DNA of 9,987 nt from an uncultured Eubacteriales bacterium (GTDB lineage Bacteria > Bacillota > Clostridia > UBA1381). Positions 1-6,983 of the stretch are shown in pieces. Numbering within the stretch: the first letter of the stretch is position 1; each line of letters begins with the position of its first letter. Made by a program: the position numbers and the translations under genes. The stretch spans positions 1 through 9,987 of the forward strand of contig USPO01000038.1 in NCBI GenBank assembly GCA_900556575.1, given 5' to 3'. The notes beneath the pieces were generated by a model that was not told the DNA's origin, ran no database searches, and worked only from the letters and a program-made list of their open reading frames with translations.

Positions 1-2
1 TT

Positions 3-347
3 GCACTCGATACAAGAGCAACAGGCGGACCGTTCGCACAGGATGTACGATATACAGAACAGTTTATGAGCCGTCCTCAGCAGCAGGCAGCGGTTGAAAA
101 GTGGAAGGATACAGACGATGAAAAGTATTCACTTCCGCCGCTCTCATACACAACAGAGGAAATGGAGGAGTATACAAAGATTATGTCAAATGTAGAAACT
201 CTTGAAGGCGAGAAGTTTGTTAAGTATATTCAGGGTACCGAAAGCTTGGATACATGGGATTCCTATGTTGCTGAAATAGAAAAGATGGGAATTGAAAGAG
301 CAACTGAAATTGTTCAGCAGGCTTATGACAGATATATGTCAAGATAA
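3..347 (+). CDS. Extracellular solute-binding protein of a carbohydrate ABC transporter (C-terminal 114 residues; 5' end outside window)
   Basis: The reading frame is open from the first bases of the window to TAA at 345-347, so only the C-terminus is seen; an internal ATG at 66 is not the true start. In this family the protein is a lipoprotein that captures an oligosaccharide outside the membrane and delivers it to the permeases. The visible end, with 'LDTWDSYVAEIEKMGIERA' followed by 'EIVQQAYDRYMSR', matches the usual ending of large LplA-type binding proteins, in which a W/D-x-Y-V-x-E-x-x-x-x-G segment precedes a terminal helix with A-Y-D/E-R-Y. The permease gene begins 21 bases after the stop, which supports the assignment. 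The substrate cannot be read from this fragment; the downstream alpha-mannosidase suggests a mannose-containing glycan. The lipobox and sugar-binding residues are outside the window. Confidence 0.85.
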   Translation, partial: ALDTRATGGPFAQDVRYTEQFMSRPQQQAAVEKWKDTDDEKYSLPPLSYTTEEMEEYTKIMSNVETLEGEKFVKYIQGTESLDTWDSYVAEIEKMGIERATEIVQQAYDRYMSR

Positions 348-368
348 TTATCGGGAGGAAATGCTGAT

Positions 369-1319
369 ATGAGAAAGACCGAAACGATAAGCAAGAAAGT
401 TAAAAAAGAACGCAGAAGTGAGCTGATAAAGGCTGACTTTGCGAAGAACAAATGGGTTTACCTTATGTTCCTTCCGGTATTTCTGTGGTATGCAATATTC
501 TGCTACGGTCCTATGTACGGTGCAATAATCGCATTCAAAGATTTTGTGCCGACTCAGGGAATCCTCGGAAGTCATTGGGTAGGATTAAAGTGGATTAAGG
601 AATTTGTAAGTGATTATTATTTCTGGAGATTATTAAGAAATACTCTTGTAATCAGTGTAAATTCATTAATATTCAGCTTCCCTATTCCTATCATATTTGC
701 ACTTCTCGTAAATGAACTTAGAGGAAAGAAGTTTGCAAAATGTGTTCAGACGGTTACAAGCTTGCCGCACTTTATCTCATTAATGGTTATATGCGGTATG
801 ATTAAAACCTTCACAATGGACAACGGAATTATCACAAAGATATACGGAGCAATTACAGGAAACTACAGTAATCTCTTAAACAATCCGAAAGCATTCGTTC
901 CGATATATATTACATCCGGTATATGGCAGGAGATGGGCTGGAATGCGATTATTTACATAGCGGCACTTGCCGGAGTTGACCAGTCGCTTTATGAGGCGGC
1001 AGCAATAGACGGATGCGGAAAGTTCAGACAGGTATTCGCAATCACACTTCCGTCAATTGCACCTACCATTATGATTTTGCTTATATTAAAGCTTGGCGGA
1101 ATGCTTAACGTAGGATACGAAAAGATAATTCTTCTTTATAACGAGGGTATATATGAAACCTCCGATGTTATTTCGTCGTATGTATACAGACGAGGAATTA
1201 TTGACAGTAACTGGAGTTACTCGGCTGCGGTTGGTTTGTTCAACTCGATAATCAACTTTATCCTTGTTGTGGCAGCCAACAGATTGAGTAACCGAGTAAG
1301 CGAAACAGGCTTATGGTAA
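369..1319 (+). CDS. Carbohydrate ABC transporter permease, LplB-type (CUT1 family)
   Basis: This 316-residue integral membrane protein is one half of the membrane channel of a binding-protein-dependent sugar importer. A basic N-terminal tail (residues 1-28) is followed by a first membrane segment at about 29-55, whose 'FLPVFLWYAIFCYGPMYG' pattern is characteristic of LplB-type permeases. Further hydrophobic segments lie near 88-115, 130-148, 176-202, 222-245 and 284-304, giving about six. The cytoplasmic EAA loop that contacts the ATPase is at 208-228 (YEAAAIDG, then F and a terminal LP). The start at 369 has GGGAGGAA at 353-360, 8 bases upstream; the ATG at 361 is too close to that site and meets a stop after three codons. 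It lies between the binding-protein gene and the second permease gene, with a 15-base gap to the latter, so it is surely co-transcribed. The family is clear; the substrate is inferred only from the neighbouring GH38 gene. Confidence 0.95.
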   Translation: MRKTETISKKVKKERRSELIKADFAKNKWVYLMFLPVFLWYAIFCYGPMYGAIIAFKDFVPTQGILGSHWVGLKWIKEFVSDYYFWRLLRNTLVISVNSLIFSFPIPIIFALLVNELRGKKFAKCVQTVTSLPHFISLMVICGMIKTFTMDNGIITKIYGAITGNYSNLLNNPKAFVPIYITSGIWQEMGWNAIIYIAALAGVDQSLYEAAAIDGCGKFRQVFAITLPSIAPTIMILLILKLGGMLNVGYEKIILLYNEGIYETSDVISSYVYRRGIIDSNWSYSAAVGLFNSIINFILVVAANRLSNRVSETGLW

Positions 1320-1334
1320 AGGAGGATATTCATA

Positions 1335-2216
1335 ATGAAGATAAAAAGAAGTAAGGGTGAACAGATAGCATATGCAATCATTGTTCTGTTAATGATAGTC
1401 TTTATGATACTGGCTCTGTACCCGCTGCTGTATGTACTTTTTGCTTCAATGTCGGATGCGACAAAGCTTATGCAGCACAGCGGACTGCTTTTGAAGCCTC
1501 TTGGATTAAACCTTTCGTCATATAAGGCTGTTATCCAAAACCCGCTTATTTTAAGCGGATATAAAAATACGCTCATAATCGTTATAGGCGGTGTGGCATT
1601 GAGTATGGTATTAACCATACTCGGTGCATACACACTGTCAAGAAAAAATCTGTATTGGCACAAGCCAATCTCAATGTTCGTAATATTTACGATGTTCTTC
1701 AGCGGCGGTATGATTCCGTTCTACCTCTTAATCAAGGGTATGGGATTATTAAACAACCTTTGGGCAGTAATTTTACCGTCGGCACTTTCTACATATAATA
1801 TGATGATTATGAGAACAGCGTTTGCCGGAATACCTCCGGCATTGGAAGAAGCGGCAGAAATTGACGGAGCAAACCCGTTCCAGATATTATGCGTAATTCT
1901 TGTACCGCTGACAATTCCGACTATCGCAGTATTAATACTTTACTATGCGGTTGCAAACTGGAATTCATGGTTCAATGCAATGCTCTTCCTTCCGAAAAAG
2001 AGTAACTGGCCTCTGCAGCTTGTACTTCGTGATTTGTTAATTCAAAATCAGACAGCCGACATGACATCGGGGGTAGGTGCAGCAGATAAGTTCTCTGTAA
2101 GTGAGACAATTAAATATGCAACAATTATAGTATCAACACTTCCTATCTTATGTTTATACCCGTTCTTGCAGAAGTATTTCTTAAAGGGTGTAATGGTCGG
2201 AAGTGTAAAGGGATGA
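1335..2216 (+). CDS. Carbohydrate ABC transporter permease, YtcP/LplC-type (CUT1 family)
   Basis: This 293-residue protein is the second membrane subunit, expected to pair with the product of 369-1319. Hydrophobic segments are near residues 11-38, 77-100, 112-133, 140-160, 187-206 and 262-283. The EAA loop is at 170-191 (LEEAAEIDGAN, then VP), the contact site for the ATPase. The C-terminal 'YFLKGVMVGSVKG' is the typical ending of YtcP/LplC permeases. AAAGGAGGA at 1318-1326 overlaps the preceding stop and lies 8 bases before the ATG, so translation is probably coupled to the upstream permease. No ATP-binding subunit follows. Transporters of this class in Firmicutes often use a shared MsmX/MsmK-type ATPase encoded elsewhere, which is family knowledge and not visible here. 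The length is normal and no key feature is missing. Confidence 0.95.
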   Translation: MKIKRSKGEQIAYAIIVLLMIVFMILALYPLLYVLFASMSDATKLMQHSGLLLKPLGLNLSSYKAVIQNPLILSGYKNTLIIVIGGVALSMVLTILGAYTLSRKNLYWHKPISMFVIFTMFFSGGMIPFYLLIKGMGLLNNLWAVILPSALSTYNMMIMRTAFAGIPPALEEAAEIDGANPFQILCVILVPLTIPTIAVLILYYAVANWNSWFNAMLFLPKKSNWPLQLVLRDLLIQNQTADMTSGVGAADKFSVSETIKYATIIVSTLPILCLYPFLQKYFLKGVMVGSVKG

Positions 2217-2267
2217 TTCCCGGTTAAACAGTATATAGCAGATAAGGCAGTAAATTTTAGATAATAA

Positions 2268-2279
2268 GGGGTATACCCC
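2268..2279. promoter_or_regulatory. 12-bp perfect palindrome GGGGTATACCCC between permease and mannosidase genes
   Basis: The palindrome lies 52 bases after the permease stop and 93 bases before the mannosidase start, in otherwise AT-rich DNA. As RNA it would form only a 4-bp stem with a 4-base loop and has no U-tract, so it is not a convincing terminator. As DNA, its position suits an operator for a regulator of the mannosidase gene. That role is inference from symmetry and position only; no regulator family is recognised. Confidence 0.3.
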
Positions 2280-2313
2280 GATAGATTAAATATTAAACCA
2301 TAGCATATTATAC

Positions 2314-2346
2314 CTTTGCTGCCAAATCTGTTTTTTTAAAGCAAAG
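2314..2346 (+). promoter_or_regulatory. Inverted repeat CTTTGCT / AGCAAAG in the mannosidase leader
   Basis: The arms CTTTGCT (2314-2320) and AGCAAAG (2340-2346) are perfect complements, with a 19-base space that includes seven T residues (2331-2337). A bulge at 2313 allows about three more base pairs outside the stem. The second arm ends 8 bases before the ribosome binding site of the GH38 gene, GAAAGGAA at 2355-2362. It could be a leader hairpin affecting ribosome access, or an operator with separated half-sites. The T-run is in the loop and not after the stem, so it is not an ordinary terminator. A role is not proven. Confidence 0.3.
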
Positions 2347-2372
2347 TATTTAATGAAAGGAATTTTGTTAAT

Positions 2373-5096
2373 ATGAATAAGGAATATTGCGTTATATCGC
2401 ACACACATTGGGACAGAGAATGGTACTTCACATTCGAGCAGTTCCGTTACAGACTTGTTAAGCTGATTGATAATTTGCTTGACATTATGGAAAACGAGAA
2501 GGATTTCGTATTCCATCTTGATGCACAAACCATTGTTTTAGAGGACTATTTAAAGATTAAGCCGCAGAATAAGGAAAAGCTTGAAAAGTATATTAAGGAA
2601 GGCAGAATTATCGTAGGTCCTTGGTATGTTCAGAATGACTTCTTCCTTACAGACGGCGAGGCGACTGTAAGAAATCTTCTTATAGGTACAAAGATTGCGA
2701 ATGAATTCGGTGCCTGCGGTACAACCGGCTATATTCCGGATCAGTTCGGAAACATCAGTCAGCTTCCGCAGATATATAATCAGTTTGGTATCGAAACCTG
2801 CCTCTTGGGAAGAGGTTATAGCTTCTGGCATAGAAATGAAAATGATGAGCTTGTAAGAGATATGACACCTCCGGAATTTTATTGGAAAGGCAAGGACGGT
2901 TCAAAGGTTCTTTCTGTAAGATTTACAACATGGTATAACAATGCTCAGAGATTTTCAGAGGATATTCCGAGAAACGTAAAGCTTATTGACTTTATAGAGG
3001 GTGCATATCACGGTACGGCAAGAGCTCCGTATTATCTTTTGATGAACGGTGTTGACCACCTTGAAGCACAGGAAAATCTTCTTCCTATATTGAAGGAAAC
3101 AAATAAGCTTCTTAAAGACGGTGAGTTAAAGCAATGCACAATGCAGGAGTTTACGGATAAGCTCAAGGATTGGATGAAGGAAACAGGTACAGAAATCGAG
3201 GAATATGTAGGCGAGCTGAGAAACGGTAATGACTATGACCTCCTAAAGGGTACGCTTTCGTCAAGAGTATATCTCAAGCAGGATAATGCAAGACTTCAGA
3301 ATAAGGTTGAAAATATAATCGAGCCGCTTTATACACTTGCTGAATTAAAGGGCATGAAGGACATTTATCCGAAAGAGTATTTAGCATACTTATGGAAGTC
3401 GATTATTGAAAATCACCCGCATGACAGTATCTGCGGATGCAGCATGGATGCGGTACATAAGAATATGCAGGACAGAACAGCGAGAATTAACGAGGTTTCG
3501 GACGAGATGATACATGATGTATTATCGGCACTGACAACAAGCGTTACAAGAGATGATATGACAGAGGATGATTATATCGTTACTGTTTGGAATACCTGCG
3601 AAGAGGCTGTATCAGGTGTAGCCGAGGTTGAGCTTAATTTCCCGATAACAGAAGATTTCAACAACTTTGTTCTTCTTGACGAAAATGGAAACGAGGCAGA
3701 GTATGAGGCGGTAAGAAAGGACTTCTATTCACTTAAGACTACAAGTCCGATTAATCTTCCGGGAGAGCTTGATGTTGATTCATATCTTGTAAAGATTGCC
3801 GTTGACAATATTGAACCTATGGGTTATCGTTCATATGTTGTTAAGAAAGCGGATGGCAGACGCAGAATTTGTGCCGAGGAGCCGAAGCAGTGTGAAAATA
3901 TTAAGCTTGAAAACGATAGATTTACGGTAGCCGTAAATTCTATGGGCGAGATTGATATTACAGATAAGAAGCTCGGAAAGACTTATGCTAACTGCATCAG
4001 ACTTGAGGACAGCGGTGACAGCGGTCATTCATATGTATATCATGAGGCACTTAACGATACACCGATTACAACAGATGATATTAAGCCGGTAGTTGAACTT
4101 ATTAAGGATACAAATATTGAAAAGATTTGCTCGGTTAAGTATGATTTAATGCTTCCGGCAGGACTCAATCCGGATACTGTTGAAAGAAGTGCGGATCTTA
4201 TAAGCAATCCGATTGAAATCGTACTCACATTAAAGAAGGGTACGCCGTGGGTAGATATTACCTGCAGGGTAGAGAACAATTCAAGAGACCATCGTTTGAG
4301 AATTTTATTCGATACTGAAATGGCAACTGATTTCACAACATCACTTGTACCGTATGATACAGTTGAGCGTGACAGAAAGGCAGTTCTCAAGAGAGTGGAC
4401 AACGGAACACAGCCGAACAGCGGAATGATTTATATTGCTGATAAGGGTACATCACTTGCTATATTCAATGAGGGCTTGTATGAATATGAGCATCTCCTCG
4501 GTGATAAGGGTACAATTGCTGTAACACTTGTAAGAGGAACAGGCTCGATTTCAACACTTCGTGACAGAAAGCAGCGTTCGATGATGCGTCAGGACGGTAT
4601 TCAGACTTTGGGCAAGTTTGAATTAAAGCTTGGTATTTCATTTGAGGACGGCGAGGATAATGTAAGCAGCTTCGTAAGAATGGCAAAGAGATTTAACAAT
4701 CCGGCTATTACATACTTCCAGCCGTATACAGAGCGTAAGTTCACAGGCGGCAGACCTCAGGTTCAGGATACCGATATTGCAGAATTGTTCTTCCGTGAGG
4801 AACCGTATAAGGATATTAAGCTTGAAAGAACAGCAGGCTTTATGGAATTTATTGGTGATGCGATGACTGTAAGTGCAGTTAAGCTTTCAGAGAACGGTAA
4901 GAGAGTTGTTGTAAGAGCATACAATACAACCGATAATGAAGCAGAGTTTGCCGTAAAGACAGCGGAGAATATCAGCGGAGCGGTTAAGCTCAGAGCAGAC
5001 GAGTCGGAAGTCGGTGCAATTGCTGTAAATGACAATAAGACAGAAACAATCAAAGTAAAGCCGAGAGAAATTGTTACAATCGGTTTGGATATGTAA
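2373..5096 (+). CDS. Cytoplasmic alpha-mannosidase, glycoside hydrolase family 38
   Basis: This 907-residue enzyme is predicted to release alpha-linked mannose from oligosaccharides by a retaining, zinc-dependent mechanism. The N-terminal catalytic domain (about 5-265) opens with 'HTHWDREW' at 10-17; by alignment with other GH38 enzymes H12 and D14 are zinc ligands. The nucleophile is expected to be D123 in 'GYIPDQFGNISQLP'. 'NGVDHLE' near 225-231 holds a further conserved Asp, D229. A helical middle section (about 270-370) carries 'NHPHDSICGCSMDAVHKNM' at 347-365; H350 is the expected fourth zinc ligand. The rest (about 400-907) is the beta-rich GH38 C-terminal part. All expected active-site residues are present and the length is normal for bacterial GH38. 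There is no signal peptide, so it should act on imported sugars, fitting the transporter upstream. Linkage specificity (alpha-1,2, -1,3 or -1,6, or a phosphorylated or glyceryl substrate) cannot be set from sequence. The start is firm: the zinc motif begins nine residues later. Confidence 0.95.
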   Translation: MNKEYCVISHTHWDREWYFTFEQFRYRLVKLIDNLLDIMENEKDFVFHLDAQTIVLEDYLKIKPQNKEKLEKYIKEGRIIVGPWYVQNDFFLTDGEATVRNLLIGTKIANEFGACGTTGYIPDQFGNISQLPQIYNQFGIETCLLGRGYSFWHRNENDELVRDMTPPEFYWKGKDGSKVLSVRFTTWYNNAQRFSEDIPRNVKLIDFIEGAYHGTARAPYYLLMNGVDHLEAQENLLPILKETNKLLKDGELKQCTMQEFTDKLKDWMKETGTEIEEYVGELRNGNDYDLLKGTLSSRVYLKQDNARLQNKVENIIEPLYTLAELKGMKDIYPKEYLAYLWKSIIENHPHDSICGCSMDAVHKNMQDRTARINEVSDEMIHDVLSALTTSVTRDDMTEDDYIVTVWNTCEEAVSGVAEVELNFPITEDFNNFVLLDENGNEAEYEAVRKDFYSLKTTSPINLPGELDVDSYLVKIAVDNIEPMGYRSYVVKKADGRRRICAEEPKQCENIKLENDRFTVAVNSMGEIDITDKKLGKTYANCIRLEDSGDSGHSYVYHEALNDTPITTDDIKPVVELIKDTNIEKICSVKYDLMLPAGLNPDTVERSADLISNPIEIVLTLKKGTPWVDITCRVENNSRDHRLRILFDTEMATDFTTSLVPYDTVERDRKAVLKRVDNGTQPNSGMIYIADKGTSLAIFNEGLYEYEHLLGDKGTIAVTLVRGTGSISTLRDRKQRSMMRQDGIQTLGKFELKLGISFEDGEDNVSSFVRMAKRFNNPAITYFQPYTERKFTGGRPQVQDTDIAELFFREEPYKDIKLERTAGFMEFIGDAMTVSAVKLSENGKRVVVRAYNTTDNEAEFAVKTAENISGAVKLRADESEVGAIAVNDNKTETIKVKPREIVTIGLDM

Positions 5097-5104
5097 AAAC
5101 GGCA

Positions 5105-5135
5105 GTATTTGCAGGGACTATGTCCCTGCAAATAC
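5105..5135. terminator. Perfect 14-bp inverted repeat after the mannosidase gene, probable hairpin terminator or transcript end
   Basis: The arms GTATTTGCAGGGAC (5105-5118) and GTCCCTGCAAATAC (5122-5135) are exact complements around a TAT loop, starting 8 bases after the GH38 stop. Such a stem would be very stable as RNA and marks the likely boundary between the mannoside locus and the surface-protein genes. It lacks a U-tract on the + strand. On the - strand the stem is followed, after a few bases, by TTTTT (complement of 5094-5098), so it fits an intrinsic terminator better for transcription in that direction. It may act as a weak terminator, a 3' stabilising hairpin, or a copy of a dispersed repeat. 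Confidence 0.5.
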
Positions 5136-5211
5136 CTGTGCATATAGAGAAATTCTGAATAAAAAACGATTAAGTGATTATATTTTGATTGCTTTTTAAT
5201 CAGTATTTCTG

Positions 5212-5223
5212 TGAATTAATTCA
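5212..5223. promoter_or_regulatory. 12-bp palindrome TGAATTAATTCA before the surface-protein operon
   Basis: This perfect palindrome ends 4 bases before the AGGGAGGA ribosome binding site (5228-5235) of the first surface-protein gene. It could be an operator or part of the untranslated leader. AT-rich palindromes arise easily by chance in this base composition, so the call is tentative. TATATT at 5179-5184 could be a -10 box, but I see no acceptable -35 box 16-18 bases upstream of it, so no promoter is called. Confidence 0.2.
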
Positions 5224-5241
5224 TAACAGGGAGGAATATAA

Positions 5242-6969
5242 ATGAGAAAAATAATAAGCGGTGCGGCGGCTGTATGTATAGCCTTTGGAGGAGTATATGC
5301 ATTTGCCGATGCGGGAGAAATAACAAACATATCGATTGATCCGGATACACAATATATAACAGTGTCGGGAAAAGTAGACTCGGAAAATAGCAGAGATAGG
5401 GTTACACTTCGTATAACAAAGGATGGAGAGCAGCCGAATGACGGAAATGTTATTCATGTATATCAGGAAAATACAAGCTCGGACGGAACTTTTTCATTCA
5501 GCTTTGCAATGCCGGAAAATACAGACGGCGGAATGTACAGAGCATTTATAAATTCGGATAACGATGCAAATTCGGATTTAAACTTCAGATATTTCGGTGA
5601 CGTTGCTGCGATACTTAAAAATAAGATAAACGGGGCATCATCGGCGAATGAATTAAGAAGTTTTTTTGACAGCAATTCATATGAAGGACTGGATATGTTC
5701 GGCATAGATAAGACGGTGTATCAATCATTGTCGGATAATGCTAAAAATCTTACGGCTTCGGCTGTGTATGCGGCAAAAAACAATATGTCGGGTTTTGAAA
5801 CGGGAAAGCTTTTCAGAGATGTATTTACTCAATCGGCACTTATTGCAAAGATAATGGATGTATCGGACAGCGAAGGCGCGGAAATTATGTCACAGAAATT
5901 AGATATACTTACTGTAAACTATGCAAAGAGTAAGGGCAGCGAATATGAAAAATATGTGACAGCATATGAAAGCTCAAAGGGAATTACCGCAAGCGTTATA
6001 AATAAAGTAAAGAATACATCGCCGAAGGGTGCGGAAAGCTTCTGGGAAACATATAATAATCAGGTGGTATCACAGATTATTTCAAAAACTTCATACTGGA
6101 CAGAGGTAAGCGAATTTATTGATAATAATAAGGAACTTTTAAATGCAAACGGAAACGTGTCATGGAGCAGATATTCATCTGCAAAACAAAGTACCTGCAA
6201 GAGTCTTGTGGGAAAAAGCTATTCTACAATAAATGACTTTATTAATGCAATAAATACGGCATCATCGGGAAGTAGCAATGGAAACAATTCTTCGGGAAGT
6301 ACATCCGGAGGAGGTGGCGGAGGTAACAGCGGTACATCTTCACCGTCAAGAGTCATACTCCCGACAGTTGATACATCGGGAAATCAGAACTCACAAACGC
6401 AGATAGATAATTCAACCGTTACAAGAAACGGAGAACTTGCGGATATAGACAGGCTACCGTGGGCAGCCGATGCAATACGTTATCTTTCGACAAACAAAAT
6501 AATAAACGGATATGATGATAATTCATTCAGACCGGAAAACACTGTAACGCGTGCCGAGTTTGTAGCAATAATAATGAGAGCATTTTACGGAAATACCGAA
6601 CCTACCGACTATGATTATGCTGATGTAGCGAAAGACTCATGGGCATACGGATATATCGCAACGGCAGCCAATTTAAAGCTTGTCAGCGGTGTGGGAGAAG
6701 GAAATTTCGCTCCGAACGATAATATAAAGCGTCAGGATATGTCGCTTATAATATATAATATATTAAAATCACAGGGAAATGTTCCTGCGAATATTGAGAA
6801 ATATACATTTGCCGATGATGCGGAAATAAGCAATTATGCATCGGAGGCGGTTTATACGCTCCGTGCAATGGGAATTATAAACGGAGATGATAATAATAAA
6901 TTCAATCCTAATTCACCGGCAACTCGTGCCGAGGCGGCGGTTATGCTGTATAATTTGATGAATAGATAA
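5242..6969 (+). CDS. Secreted S-layer homology (SLH) domain protein with beta-rich N-terminus and helical repeats
   Basis: This 575-residue exported protein is probably held on the cell wall by three C-terminal SLH repeats. A signal peptide covers about 1-22 (basic start, hydrophobic core, 'AFA' before D23). Residues 25-118 look like an Ig-like or fibronectin-like beta domain ('ITVSGKVDSENSRDRVTLRI', then 'DGTFSFSFAMPENTDGGMYR'). Residues 120-340 are mainly helical, with two similar stretches (about 132-200 and 284-341). A Ser/Gly/Asn linker spans about 341-368. SLH repeats lie near 400-447, 459-507 and 523-572; the wall-polymer contact motif is VTRAE in the first, the variant IKRQD in the second and ATRAE in the third. 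SLH trimers typically bind pyruvylated secondary cell-wall polymer. No catalytic domain is recognised, so an adhesive, scaffold or structural role is inferred. AGGGAGGA at 5228-5235 supports the start; the next gene is 14 bases downstream. Confidence 0.9.
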   Translation: MRKIISGAAAVCIAFGGVYAFADAGEITNISIDPDTQYITVSGKVDSENSRDRVTLRITKDGEQPNDGNVIHVYQENTSSDGTFSFSFAMPENTDGGMYRAFINSDNDANSDLNFRYFGDVAAILKNKINGASSANELRSFFDSNSYEGLDMFGIDKTVYQSLSDNAKNLTASAVYAAKNNMSGFETGKLFRDVFTQSALIAKIMDVSDSEGAEIMSQKLDILTVNYAKSKGSEYEKYVTAYESSKGITASVINKVKNTSPKGAESFWETYNNQVVSQIISKTSYWTEVSEFIDNNKELLNANGNVSWSRYSSAKQSTCKSLVGKSYSTINDFINAINTASSGSSNGNNSSGSTSGGGGGGNSGTSSPSRVILPTVDTSGNQNSQTQIDNSTVTRNGELADIDRLPWAADAIRYLSTNKIINGYDDNSFRPENTVTRAEFVAIIMRAFYGNTEPTDYDYADVAKDSWAYGYIATAANLKLVSGVGEGNFAPNDNIKRQDMSLIIYNILKSQGNVPANIEKYTFADDAEISNYASEAVYTLRAMGIINGDDNNKFNPNSPATRAEAAVMLYNLMNR

Positions 6970-6975
6970 GGGAGG
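6968..6975 (+). promoter_or_regulatory. Ribosome binding site overlapping the stop codon of the first SLH gene
   Basis: AAGGGAGG starts on the last two bases of the TAA at 6967-6969 and lies 8 bases before the ATG at 6984. This layout favours translational coupling, so both SLH proteins should be made in related amounts. Confidence 0.75.
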
Positions 6976-6983
6976 CAGCTGTA

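Noticed and set aside
361..372. ATG at 361 as an alternative start for the first permease gene
   Set aside because: It directly abuts the ribosome binding site and is followed by a stop after ATG-CTG-ATA. The ATG at 369 has normal spacing and the right frame.
1217..1663. 148-codon open frame on the - strand across the two permease genes
   Set aside because: It overlaps two clear permease genes and their junction on the other strand, and its translation resembles no family I know. It is a shadow frame.
2331..2337. T-run in the mannosidase leader as part of an intrinsic terminator
   Set aside because: The T-run lies inside the loop of the CTTTGCT/AGCAAAG inverted repeat, and no stable GC stem comes just before it.
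4040..5143. Several - strand open frames (4040-4402, 4465-4686, 4763-5143) under the 3' part of the mannosidase gene
   Set aside because: The + strand GH38 protein is intact through this region. The - strand translations are Ser/Leu/Thr-rich, as expected from the reverse complement of these codons.
6262..6345. Repetitive Ser/Gly/Asn coding stretch, including two TCGGGAAGTA copies, as a mobile or phase-variable repeat
   Set aside because: The repeat units are irregular and short, and the region reads as an ordinary flexible linker between the helical region and the SLH repeats.
6439..6960. Asp/Asn-rich loops such as 'NGYDDNSFRPENTVTRAEF' as dockerin or EF-hand calcium sites
   Set aside because: They fall at the regular turn before the TRAE motif in SLH repeats and lack dockerin spacing. 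The SLH explanation covers all three.
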